A model generated the notes under the pieces. It searched no databases, was not told the DNA's origin, and saw only the letters and a program-made list of their open reading frames with translations. 64,000 bases of DNA from Flavobacterium sp. (lineage in GTDB: Bacteria; Bacteroidota; Bacteroidia; Flavobacteriales; Flavobacteriaceae). The DNA lies in the NCBI RefSeq assembly GCF_017744675.1, contig NZ_JAGIAV010000002.1, positions 496,001 through 560,000 of the forward strand, in the 5' to 3' direction. Shown here one piece after another: positions 42,835 to 50,438 of this stretch (within the stretch, counting starts at the first letter, position 1; each line of letters begins with the position of its first letter). Made by a program: the position numbers and the translations under genes.

Positions 42835-42897
42835 TTTAGTTTCACTTGTAGAGTAATCTTTGTCAAAGCAATACACTTTGACAAAGATGAAACTAAA
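42835..42897. repeat. Bipartite inverted repeat (possible terminator or REP-like hairpin)
   Basis: Inner stem ATCTTTGTCAAAG (42856-42868) / CTTTGACAAAGAT (42876-42888), perfect over 13 bp. Outer stem TTTAGTTTC (42835-42843) / GAAACTAAA (42889-42897). The outer left arm is separated from the inner by 12 nt, so one side bulges. It separates convergent TauE and HTH genes. Confidence 0.7.
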
Positions 42898-42901
42898 TCT
42901 T

Positions 42902-43312
42902 CTACAGTTCGCCAAATTTGTGCTTATAACGTTCAAGCTCAATTTCGGTTTTGTTTAGCAACTTTTCTAATAACTGAATTTTATCTTCATACAGTTCCTT
43001 TAGAATCGATGTATTATCCGTATTAATTAAAATACTTCCGTTATTATTTCCTGTTATTTTATTGTAATTATTAAAATATTTATCATATTCAAAACTAATT
43101 ATATCTTCTACGCTTACATCTAAAATTCGCCCTATTTCAACCAATTTATCATAACTCAAAGATGTTTTCCCTTTCTCAATTTTACTGTAACCCGCCTGAG
43201 TTACACCTAATCTTTCTGCCATGTATTCCTGAGTGTAATTTTTTAACTCTCTAATATTTCTAATTTTGTTTTTAATTGTTGTGGCCATATTTTTTTCTGA
43301 TTTTGAGGTCAT
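42902..43312 (-). CDS. XRE-family HTH regulator with C-terminal coiled coil
   Basis: 136 residues (alternative start 43288, MATTIKN, is as likely). HTH_3 at ~residues 15-70: IRNIRELKNYTQEYMAERLG, VTQAGYSKIEKGKTSLSYD, RILDVSVEDII. The C-terminal ~35 residues form a charged coiled coil (LYEDKIQLLEKLLNKTEIELERYKHKF), probably for dimerisation. Small regulator of unknown targets; the two small membrane genes upstream are on the same strand. Confidence 0.85.
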   Translation of the reverse strand: MTSKSEKNMATTIKNKIRNIRELKNYTQEYMAERLGVTQAGYSKIEKGKTSLSYDKLVEIGRILDVSVEDIISFEYDKYFNNYNKITGNNNGSILINTDNTSILKELYEDKIQLLEKLLNKTEIELERYKHKFGEL

Positions 43313-43407
43313 GTATAGTTAAAACAGCCAGCCGTAAAATAGTAACGGCGTAACTATACTTTTTATTGGGTATTCATAAAGCTAGTTCATAATAAATACA
43401 TTATGCC

Positions 43408-43512
43408 TTAGCGTTTCGTTAATTTTTTCTTTTTGCTAATAATAAGATAACCATATATCAAAGCTGCCATTATGAAAAAAAGATCATAATGGGAAATATC
43501 AAATACAAACAT
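43408..43512 (-). CDS. Candidate 34-aa single-pass membrane protein
   Basis: Short ORF MFVFDISHYDLFFIMAAL followed by IYGYLIISKKKKLTKR: one hydrophobic helix and a basic cytoplasmic tail. It starts 12 nt after the stop of the upstream 134-aa membrane protein gene, fitting a two-gene transcript. No other evidence. Confidence 0.4.
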   Translation of the reverse strand: MFVFDISHYDLFFIMAALIYGYLIISKKKKLTKR

Positions 43513-43524
43513 CTCTGATTTTTC

Positions 43525-43929
43525 TTATGCAGTTCTTTTTACACTGCGTTCAAACTGTAGATCCAAATAGTAATCGATCTGTTTACCAACCAATGCGCGG
43601 TCTTTGTTGGCAATTCTAGTTCTAATTTCATTTTGGTAAATATCTTTTACCAAAACAAAATATACAAACTCATCTTTATTGCCAAACCTGGCAGCAATAA
43701 TAAGCGCATAGCATAAAATCGCAGGAATAATGTAATACAAGTCCATTAAATTGGAAAATAGCATACAATAATACGTTGCAGCAGTTACGGCTATAAAGGC
43801 GCCGTTTTCAAGAAAATATTTCTTCTTTTTTTTAAGCAGTCCGAGTTCTTTAATTTCATCAAACTGATACTGCCAGTTTTTAGATTTGTAACGAAATCTA
43901 ACCTTGTCGGAAAAAATTGTTAGTGGCAT
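43525..43929 (-). CDS. Membrane protein of unknown function
   Basis: 134 residues: basic N-terminal domain (residues 1-42, with QYQFDEIKELGLLKKKKK), two membrane helices (~43-63 and 66-84), and a C-terminal cytoplasmic helix-rich part ending in DYYLDLQFERSVKR. I do not recognise it. Probably co-transcribed with the 34-aa ORF downstream. The 335-nt gap beyond it (43930-44264) holds only the repeats at 44177 and 44209. Confidence 0.55.
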   Translation of the reverse strand: MPLTIFSDKVRFRYKSKNWQYQFDEIKELGLLKKKKKYFLENGAFIAVTAATYYCMLFSNLMDLYYIIPAILCYALIIAARFGNKDEFVYFVLVKDIYQNEIRTRIANKDRALVGKQIDYYLDLQFERSVKRTA

Positions 43930-44208
43930 AATAATTTAGTAGGTAAAAAAGATTTAAGCTTTTAGTAAAAATCAGTTTCTAAAAATCCTTAGGGGAAAAA
44001 AAATTCTTAGATACGCAATATTAAGCATTAACTGCTTTTTTTTCTTACAATTAACATTATAGAATATAACTATCGGTTGTAATTAAATCTTTCGTAAAAG
44101 TTATCTTATGTTTATCTATTAAAAATATTAGTCCTGAAGAAGATTATTTTGGGCGTTGCCTTCGGCGTTATGATTTGGCTAAAGCCTATTTCACTTTAAA
44201 CAAAAAAA

Positions 44209-44226
44209 CTCCAGTTAAAACTGGAG
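44209..44226 (-). terminator. Terminator of the 44265-44651 gene (ACTGGAG copy 1)
   Basis: CTCCAGTT-aa-AACTGGAG; on the reverse strand it is followed by seven T. Accompanied by GGCTAAAGCC (44177-44186). The same hairpin occurs at 44791-44810 on the other side of the gene. Confidence 0.7.
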
Positions 44227-44264
44227 GCAATTCATATCATTTTTATAAAACTTTCGATTTATTT

Positions 44265-44651
44265 TTATTTTTTCCAACCGTCAAGTACTTCTTTATTATC
44301 CAATATAAATTTTTCATTATTTCTGTAGACCGTAAAAAATGTTTCTCCTTCTTTTTTCACAATTGAATCACCAATTTTTATTCTTGGCCAAAACTGACCA
44401 AAAACAGCAAACTTGGTTTCATCATTTAAATATATCATTGAAGAATTGTGATTATATTTTTCAAAAACTTTATCTATAACTATGCCTTGAAATTTTTCTT
44501 CTTTAATATTTCTTAATGAACTATTATATCTTTCTTCATCAGTATCGAATATAATTGACCTAACAATAAGAAAAATAGCAACTATAAAGACCATAGCATT
44601 TACAATCTTTTTCAATTGTGTGTTTGACAACTCAAAACCTTCTTTTTTCAT
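44265..44651 (-). CDS. Membrane-anchored protein of unknown function
   Basis: 128 residues: a short N-terminal cytoplasmic part, one membrane helix (~15-33, IVNAMVFIVAIFLIVRSII), then an extracytoplasmic beta-rich domain (FQGIVIDKVFEKYNHNSSMIYL, RIKIGDSIVKKEGETFFTVYR, residues ~55-118). The pattern IGDSIVKKEG... resembles small OB-like domains in unnamed Bacteroidetes proteins. Flanked on both sides by the same terminator hairpin, hinting that the gene moved as a module. Confidence 0.55.
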   Translation of the reverse strand: MKKEGFELSNTQLKKIVNAMVFIVAIFLIVRSIIFDTDEERYNSSLRNIKEEKFQGIVIDKVFEKYNHNSSMIYLNDETKFAVFGQFWPRIKIGDSIVKKEGETFFTVYRNNEKFILDNKEVLDGWKK

Positions 44652-44692
44652 TTTTTAGTTAAATAAAATCAACAAGCTCATTTATTCAATTG

Positions 44693-44743
44693 CCTGCAGC
44701 TTTAGCTGGAGGTAAACAAATGTATACAAAAAAGGCTTTAGCC
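44693..44743. repeat. REP-like palindromes (CTGGAGG and GGCTTTAGCC)
   Basis: CCTGCAGC-ttta-GCTGGAGG (44693-44712, one mismatch) and GGCTTTAGCC (44734-44743). The same words recur at 44177-44226 and 44791-44810. The rest of the 299-nt gap before cydB contains only these and the CACGAATT element. Confidence 0.6.
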
Positions 44744-44790
44744 AAAATCGCAAAGTTTAGCTAAAACCCAATTCAAATCCAAACAAAAAA

Positions 44791-44810
44791 CCTCCAGTTA
44801 AAACTGGAGG
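44791..44810 (-). terminator. Probable terminator of cydAB (ACTGGAG copy 2)
   Basis: CCTCCAGTT-aa-AACTGGAGG, followed on the reverse strand by TTTTTTG. Lies downstream of cydB. Confidence 0.65.
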
Positions 44811-44836
44811 CAATTTAATTATATATTGAAATAAAA

Positions 44837-44938
44837 ATTCGTATAATTTATCGCTATAAAATTCACTAATCAGAATTGATGATCAAAATAAAAATTCGTG
44901 ACTCAAGCGACAGCGAATAGGCGAAGCAATTCGTGGCT
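44837..44938. repeat. CACGAATT-word element with a 28-nt insert
   Basis: Degenerate copy: AATTCGTG is interrupted by a 28-nt block (44899-44926, beginning TGACTCAAGCGACAGCGAA) before CAATTCGTGGC. The block is 23/28 identical to the inverse of 59121-59148, which lies inside a CTTGAAA-type element. Confidence 0.6.
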
Positions 44939-44950
44939 ATCAAAAAAAAA

Positions 44951-46027
44951 TCAATGTTCCCCATACCCAATATCATCCATTTTCCCACTGAAAACACGAT
45001 ATTGAATAATAAAATAAATAATCACCAAAAACAAGGCGATAAAAAACCAGCTCAAACCTGCATTTAATCCGTATTCGTGAGCAGCGGTATTGTAAATCGT
45101 TAGTGACGGATTCACATTATTTGTTGAAGGCAGAACATTCGGAAAAATCGAAACCGCTGTCGAAGCAAATCCTCCCACTAAAAATAAAGTCGAAAACAGA
45201 AATCCGTGGCCATCTTTTTTAAACGAACGCACTTTAAATAATCCAGCAATTCCAACAAAAGTCATTACAGGAAAAAACCAAAGTATCGGATTTTCGACAA
45301 AATTATGAAACGGTTTTGGCTCAATAAAATGCCAAATCCCCAAAGAAATAAAGACCAAAATCAGCAGAACAAAATTCAGTTTAAAAACGACATTTTTCAG
45401 TTTCGGATTTAACGCCGAATTTGTTTTATAAATAATCCAGTTTGCACCGTGAATCGTTAAAGCGACAACACTTACAATTCCTAAGAAAAGTGTAAACCAA
45501 TCGATAATTCCCAATTCATTTGCTTGCGGACTAAAGGTTGGATTCCATAAAGGCAAAAAGAAAAAGTGCGGTTCCTGCGTTGAAACTCCGTTTTGAACCA
45601 TTCCCAGATTAACTCCACGAACAATATTACCTAATGCGATTCCGAAGAAAAGAGCCAACAGCAGACTCGCAATTCCGAAAGCTTTATCCCAAATACTTTC
45701 CCACATATGATTATGAACTTGTCCGCGCATTTCAAGTCCGATTGCTCGGAAAATCAACAGCCATAAAATCATAATCAAAGGCAGGTAAAATCCGCTGAAA
45801 GAGGAAGCGTATAAAGTTGGAAAAGCAAAAAACAAAACGCCTCCAGCTGCAATCAGCCAAACTTCATTGGCATCCCAAAACGGACCAATCGAATTGGTGA
45901 TTACTTTTTTATCTCTCTCAGTATCGGCAAAAAATAAATGAATAATTCCTGCACCAAAATCATAGCCGTCCAAAACCAGATAAACAGCCAGAATTCCCAT
46001 TAAAACTACGTACCAAAAAAATTCCAT
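44951..46027 (-). CDS. cydB: Cytochrome bd ubiquinol oxidase subunit II
   Basis: 358 residues, about eight to nine membrane helices, with the N-terminal LDGYDFGAGIIHLFFA quinol-oxidase II signature and NSIGPFWDANEVWLIAAGGVLFFAFP. It dimerises with CydA; the high-affinity oxidase reduces O2 to water with quinol and helps at low oxygen or under sulfide/NO stress. Starts 2 nt after cydA. Confidence 0.96.
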   Translation of the reverse strand: MEFFWYVVLMGILAVYLVLDGYDFGAGIIHLFFADTERDKKVITNSIGPFWDANEVWLIAAGGVLFFAFPTLYASSFSGFYLPLIMILWLLIFRAIGLEMRGQVHNHMWESIWDKAFGIASLLLALFFGIALGNIVRGVNLGMVQNGVSTQEPHFFFLPLWNPTFSPQANELGIIDWFTLFLGIVSVVALTIHGANWIIYKTNSALNPKLKNVVFKLNFVLLILVFISLGIWHFIEPKPFHNFVENPILWFFPVMTFVGIAGLFKVRSFKKDGHGFLFSTLFLVGGFASTAVSIFPNVLPSTNNVNPSLTIYNTAAHEYGLNAGLSWFFIALFLVIIYFIIQYRVFSGKMDDIGYGEH

Positions 46028-46029
46028 AC

Positions 46030-47376
46030 TTATATTTTTTCTGTTGAAAGTTCCACATGATGCGGCCCTTTATTGATAATTTTTCCAACCAAAAGCAAAA
46101 ACAGCATTCCAAGTAAAAGGTATAAACCAATAAAACCAAGCAATGTAAATAGGGTATTTCCTGAAGAAACTGTTGGCGATGCGCCTGCAGCTGTTCGCAT
46201 TAAATTGTAAACCAGCCAAGGCTGTCTTCCTAATTCGGCCGTGTACCAGCCTGTAGTATTGGCAATGTATGGAAACGGCATCATAAACATCAGTGACCAT
46301 AAGAGCCATTTGGTTTCAAACAATTTTCCTCTGATTAATTGAAAAAGCGAAAGCACCATTAATCCAATAAAAACAGTTCCAAGTCCGACCATTATATGAT
46401 AGGCATAATACAATCCTGAAATATTGGTTGGATGCAAATCTTCTTCAAACTGATCTAATCCTTGAATTTCCTGATTCCAATTTCCGTAAGTCAGGAAGCT
46501 TAAAATATTTGGAACAGCGATTTTGTTATCTAGTTTTTTGTCTTTTACGTCAGGCTGACCAATTAAAACAATTTCAGAACCTTTTTTCTCGGTATGAAAA
46601 ATCCCTTCCATAGCGGCAAAAGTCACTGGCTGATATTTCACTACATTTTTAGCCAGTAAATCTCCTGTTGGAACTGCAACAATGACACTAGAAATCAATC
46701 CAAAGATTACTCCTGTTTTCAAAAACAATTTCCCGAAAGAGACATTCTTTTTACTCAGAATATAGAAAGCGCCAATTCCCGCCACAACAAAAGAACTTGT
46801 TACCAAAGAAGCGGCCTGATTATGCAGAAAAGAAGGCCAAAGCCACGGATTTAAGAACAAAGCTTGAAAATTATTCAATACAAATTTTCCATTCTCCAAG
46901 ATTTCATAACCCACAGGATTTTGCATCCAAGAATGTGTGGCGATAATTAAAAATCCGCTGGCCCATGAACCGATACAGATCAATAATCCAGTTACGAAAT
47001 GCCATTTATGTCCGAGGAGTTTTTCTCCAAATAAAAATAATCCGAGGAAAGAAGACTCGAGGAAAAAGGAAAACATTCCTTCCATGGCAAGAGTTTGCCC
47101 AATGATTCCTCCTGTTAATTCGGAGAACTTTGCCCAGTTGGTTCCAAATTGAAATTCCATCGGAATTCCCGTTACAACGCCCATTGCAAAATTGAGGGCG
47201 AAGATCTTCATCCAGAAATGGGTGGCGTGATTGTATTGTTCGTCTTTAGTTTTTAGATATTTCCACTTGAAGTAAACAATGATGAGCGAAAGACCCATTG
47301 TAAGTTGTGGAAAAAGATAATGAAAAGTAATGGTGAACGCGAATTGCATTCGGTCATAAAAGAGCATTTCTTCCAT
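46030..47376 (-). CDS. cydA: Cytochrome bd ubiquinol oxidase subunit I
   Basis: 448 residues from ATG 47376 (a TTG ten codons up is possible). Signature FYDRMQFAFTITFHYLFPQLTMG with the heme b595 His, GIPMEFQFGTNWA with the heme b558 region, ELGRQPWLVYNLMRT at the C-terminal end. The Q-loop is short, as in most non-enteric CydA. Operon with cydB. Lies within the sulfur gene group; bd oxidases resist sulfide, which may explain the neighbourhood. Confidence 0.96.
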   Translation of the reverse strand: MEEMLFYDRMQFAFTITFHYLFPQLTMGLSLIIVYFKWKYLKTKDEQYNHATHFWMKIFALNFAMGVVTGIPMEFQFGTNWAKFSELTGGIIGQTLAMEGMFSFFLESSFLGLFLFGEKLLGHKWHFVTGLLICIGSWASGFLIIATHSWMQNPVGYEILENGKFVLNNFQALFLNPWLWPSFLHNQAASLVTSSFVVAGIGAFYILSKKNVSFGKLFLKTGVIFGLISSVIVAVPTGDLLAKNVVKYQPVTFAAMEGIFHTEKKGSEIVLIGQPDVKDKKLDNKIAVPNILSFLTYGNWNQEIQGLDQFEEDLHPTNISGLYYAYHIMVGLGTVFIGLMVLSLFQLIRGKLFETKWLLWSLMFMMPFPYIANTTGWYTAELGRQPWLVYNLMRTAAGASPTVSSGNTLFTLLGFIGLYLLLGMLFLLLVGKIINKGPHHVELSTEKI

Positions 47377-47527
47377 AAGTGGTAATTTGTTTATGAAGTT
47401 CCACAAATTTAACCATTACAACCCGAAATAACGCCCTTTAAAAAAAGTTTATCGCCCGATATTTGTTAAACTTTTCAACAATTAAAGGGTAGAAATGACA
47501 CTTGTACTTTTATAGTTCGCGCACAGT

Positions 47528-47630
47528 TTGTCATTTCGACGTAAGGAGAAATCTCCGCAAGTAACTCCGCAACAAGAATCCAATCTTTGTCGAGCTTCTT
47601 ACGGAGATTTCTCCTTCGTCGAAATGACAA
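47528..47630. repeat. Long inverted repeat (GTCATTTCGAC type)
   Basis: Arms 47528-47557 and 47602-47630 are inverse copies over ~29 bp with one extra T; they begin TTGTCATTTCGACG and carry GGAGAAATCTCCG. The ~44-nt centre has CTCCGCAAGTAACTCCGCAA. A MITE- or REP-like palindrome in the 317-nt cydA upstream gap; no ORF inside. Confidence 0.75.
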
Positions 47631-47723
47631 GATTGGGTTTAAAAAAATACATATTAAGTTACACCAGTAAATATAATTTCGCGTTAAACTAAAATGAACT
47701 TATATAACTTATATGGTGGAATT

Positions 47724-48317
47724 TCATTTCTCCAAAATCCCTTTTTCTACACTTTCGTTAATCAAACCTTCAGCGTAATTCCATATCGATTTTGAACCTT
47801 CTTTAATGACACTTTTCTTTTCGTAAACTTTATCATATTTTACTCCAAACTCTTTCCATGTTCCGCCGTTGTTTGAAGTATTTTGCAATAAAGGTTCTAA
47901 ACGATCCATTGATTTGGCAAATTTAGCTTCGTCGGTCTCTCCTGCTTCAAATTCTTCCCAGATAGAAATGAAATCTTCGGCTTGTTTTTTAGGCAACAAC
48001 CCAAAAATTCTATTAGCTGCCAGACGCTCTTCATCAGTATTCGAATGGTTTTTTACGGTATCATAAATAAAAACATCTCCTGCATCAATTTCTACGATGT
48101 CGTGTATCAAAACCATTTTTACCACTTTCAAAACATCAATCGGTTCATTTGAATGTTCTGCCAAAACAATTGCCATCAGAGCCAAATGCCAACTATGTTC
48201 TGCATCATTTTCGCACCTGTCGCTATTGAATAGTTTTGTCTTGCGCTGAATGTATTTTACTTTGTCAATTTCTTTTATAAAAGCGATTTGATCTAATAAA
48301 TTTTGTGTGTTCATCAT
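47724..48317 (-). CDS. HD domain phosphohydrolase (YfbR/HDDC2-like)
   Basis: 197 residues. HD motif ENDAEHSWHLALMAI, LIHDIVEIDAGDVFIYD gives the H...HD...D metal site of 5'-deoxynucleotidase-like HD proteins; a later D is in SMDRLEPLL. Cytoplasmic. Likely acts on nucleotides, but the substrate is inferred from the family only. Confidence 0.85.
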   Translation of the reverse strand: MMNTQNLLDQIAFIKEIDKVKYIQRKTKLFNSDRCENDAEHSWHLALMAIVLAEHSNEPIDVLKVVKMVLIHDIVEIDAGDVFIYDTVKNHSNTDEERLAANRIFGLLPKKQAEDFISIWEEFEAGETDEAKFAKSMDRLEPLLQNTSNNGGTWKEFGVKYDKVYEKKSVIKEGSKSIWNYAEGLINESVEKGILEK

Positions 48318-48506
48318 GTTAATCTTAGGAAAAACGTAAAATTACAAAGATTTTTTTCTACCAGATAAGGAATACAAGTAATTATAAGCTGGAGTTTATT
48401 ATATTACTTAAAATAAAAGTAAATGTAAGTAACTCTCAATCTAAAATGAACTTATATCACTTATATGTTTAAATCGCCAAATGTTTTTCAAAAAAACCTA
48501 ATTTCT

Positions 48507-48554
48507 GTAACATTAGTCACCTATTTTTTTAAAAAACAAAGTTACCTTTGTAAC
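48507..48554 (+). promoter_or_regulatory. Operators and -7 box of the MBL-rhodanese gene
   Basis: GTAACATTAGTCAC (48507-48520) is the inverse form of the TauE site; GTTACCTTTGTAAC (48541-48554) is a palindrome of the same half-site and contains the -7 box TACCTTTG (48543-48550). The gap 48318-48506 also holds a CTTATAT-word repeat (about 48366-48466). Confidence 0.55.
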
Positions 48555-48576
48555 CCATCATTTTACAATACCTATC

Positions 48577-49995
48577 ATGAAAATAGAACAAATTTACACC
48601 GGATGCCTCGCTCAAGGTGCATATTATATCACTTCAAATGGCGAAGCGGCGATTATAGATCCGCTTAGAGAAATTCAGCCTTATCTGGATCGTTTAGAGC
48701 GTGATGGAGTTAAGCTGAAATATATTTTTGAAACCCATTTCCACGCCGACTTCGTTTCGGGTCATGTTGATTTAAGCAAAGAAACTGGAGCACCAATCGT
48801 TTACGGACCAAATGCGGCCTGCGAATTTGACTGCATTTCTGCGAAAGACGGACAAGAATTTAAGATTGGAAAAGTAACCATTAAAGTTTTGCATACTCCT
48901 GGACACACTATGGAAAGCACTACTTTTTTATTAATTGACGAAAACGGAAAAGATCACGCCATTTTCTCTGGAGATACTTTATTCATAGGAGATGTTGGTC
49001 GCCCTGATTTAGCTCAAAAAGCGGCAGGAATGACACAAGATCAATTAGCTGGAATTTTATTTCATTCATTAAGAGATAAAATAATGACGCTTGCCGATGA
49101 CGTAATCGTTTATCCTGCGCACGGTGCGGGAAGCGCTTGTGGAAAAAACATGAGTAAAGAAACCGTTTCAACAATCGGAAATCAAAAAGCTACTAACTAT
49201 GCTTTACGCGCTGATATGACCGAAGCTGAATTCATCAAAGAAGTAACGGACGGGTTATTGCCTCCTCCAGCCTATTTCAGCATGAACGTTGCCATGAACA
49301 AACAAGGTTACGAAAGCTTTGAAACTGTATTGCATAACGGAATGAGAGCCATCAATGTAAAAGAATTTGAAGCCGTAGCAGAAGAAACGGGCGCTTTAAT
49401 TCTAGACACAAGAAGTGCGGCAGATTTCAGCAAAGGATTTATTCCGCAGTCTATCAATATTGGAATCAATGGAGATTTTGCTCCGTGGGTTGGAACTTTA
49501 ATTGCCGATGTCAAACAGCCTATTATTTTGGTTACCGCAGTTGGAATGGAAGAAGAAACGGTAACGCGTTTGAGCCGTGTAGGTTTTGATACCATTGTCG
49601 GACATCTTGAAGGTGGTTTTGAAGCTTGGCAAAATGCTGGTTTCGAAATTGATACCGTAAACCGAATTACAGCTGAGCAATTTGCCAATGAATTTAAATT
49701 TGGTGAAGATAAAGTTGTAGACATTCGTAAAGAAACAGAATATGCGGCAGAACATATTGATGATGCTTACAGCAAACCTTTGGCTTATATTAATGATTGG
49801 GTAAAAGACATTAACCCAAATGAGCATTTTTATATTCATTGTGCTGGAGGCTACAGAAGTATGATAGCGGCTTCAATCCTTCAGGCAAGAGGTTTCAGAA
49901 ATTTCTCTGAAGTAGAAGGTGGTTTTGGAACGATTTCGAAAACTAATATTCCAAAATCAGATTTTGTTTGCCAGAGTAAGGTCTTGAAAGCATAA
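48577..49995 (+). CDS. MBL-fold persulfide dioxygenase / rhodanese fusion (CstB-like)
   Basis: 472 residues. Residues ~1-240: metallo-beta-lactamase fold of the ETHE1 type with ETHFHADFVSGHVDL, LHTPGHTMEST, FSGDTLFIGDVGRPDL and YPAHGAGSACG. Residues ~255-355: a rhodanese domain whose Cys position is not Cys (ILVTAVGMEEE), so inactive. Residues ~365-460: an active rhodanese with C422 in YIHCAGGYRS. This order matches CstB, which oxidises persulfides to thiosulfate or sulfite. Thus the gene belongs with TauE and YeeE genes in sulfide/thiosulfate handling. Confidence 0.88.
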   Translation: MKIEQIYTGCLAQGAYYITSNGEAAIIDPLREIQPYLDRLERDGVKLKYIFETHFHADFVSGHVDLSKETGAPIVYGPNAACEFDCISAKDGQEFKIGKVTIKVLHTPGHTMESTTFLLIDENGKDHAIFSGDTLFIGDVGRPDLAQKAAGMTQDQLAGILFHSLRDKIMTLADDVIVYPAHGAGSACGKNMSKETVSTIGNQKATNYALRADMTEAEFIKEVTDGLLPPPAYFSMNVAMNKQGYESFETVLHNGMRAINVKEFEAVAEETGALILDTRSAADFSKGFIPQSINIGINGDFAPWVGTLIADVKQPIILVTAVGMEEETVTRLSRVGFDTIVGHLEGGFEAWQNAGFEIDTVNRITAEQFANEFKFGEDKVVDIRKETEYAAEHIDDAYSKPLAYINDWVKDINPNEHFYIHCAGGYRSMIAASILQARGFRNFSEVEGGFGTISKTNIPKSDFVCQSKVLKA

Positions 49996-50156
49996 CATTG
50001 AACATAAAATTTTTCACCATATAAGTTATATAAGTTCATTTTAGGGTTGGTCGCAATTTAAACTCTTATATTTACTTTCACTATCTAAGTCATATAAGTA
50101 AAAACGTTCCAGCTTATAATTCCTTATATCACTAATATGGTTAAAAATAAAAAGTC
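49903..50156 (+). repeat. Near-tandem duplication, copy 1 (3' end of MBL gene plus spacer)
   Basis: About 250 nt covering the last ~30 codons of the MBL-rhodanese gene and its downstream CTTATAT-word repeat. The copy at 50174-50421 matches it at offset 271 with scattered substitutions and a few single-base indels. Confidence 0.85.
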
Positions 50157-50173
50157 AATTTTTTTAAAGTAAA

Positions 50174-50421
50174 TTCTCTGAAGTAGAAGGCGGTTTTGGA
50201 GCGATTTCGAAAACAAATATTCCAAAATCAGATTTTGTTTGCCAGAGTAAGGTTTTGAAAGCATAATATTGAACATAAAATTTTTCACTATATAAGTTAT
50301 ATAAGTTCATTTTAGGTTGGACGCGATTTAAACCCTTATATTTACTTTCACTATCTAAGTCATATAAGTAAAACGTTCCAGCTTATAATTCCTTATATCA
50401 CTTATATGGTTAACAATAAAA
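50174..50421 (+). repeat. Near-tandem duplication, copy 2
   Basis: Repeats the end of the MBL gene, stop codon (TAA at about 50264) and spacer; differs from copy 1 at some 5-8% of bases. It runs into the start region of the YeeE gene. A 17-nt A/T-rich spacer separates the copies. The coding part is now non-coding. Confidence 0.85.
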
Positions 50422-50438
50422 AGCACTTAATTTTAATT

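Noticed and set aside
44175..44366. 63-aa plus-strand open frame at the ACTGGAG terminator
   Set aside because: Spans a terminator and overlaps the opposite-strand gene; no motif.
49308..49839. Open frames antisense to the MBL-rhodanese gene
   Set aside because: Mirror the codon use of the real gene; no start signal or homology.
50406..50438. Extended start of the YeeE gene at 50406
   Set aside because: The 11 extra codons fall in the duplicated spacer copy; ATG 50439 matches the usual family N-terminus ([11 protein letters not shown]).
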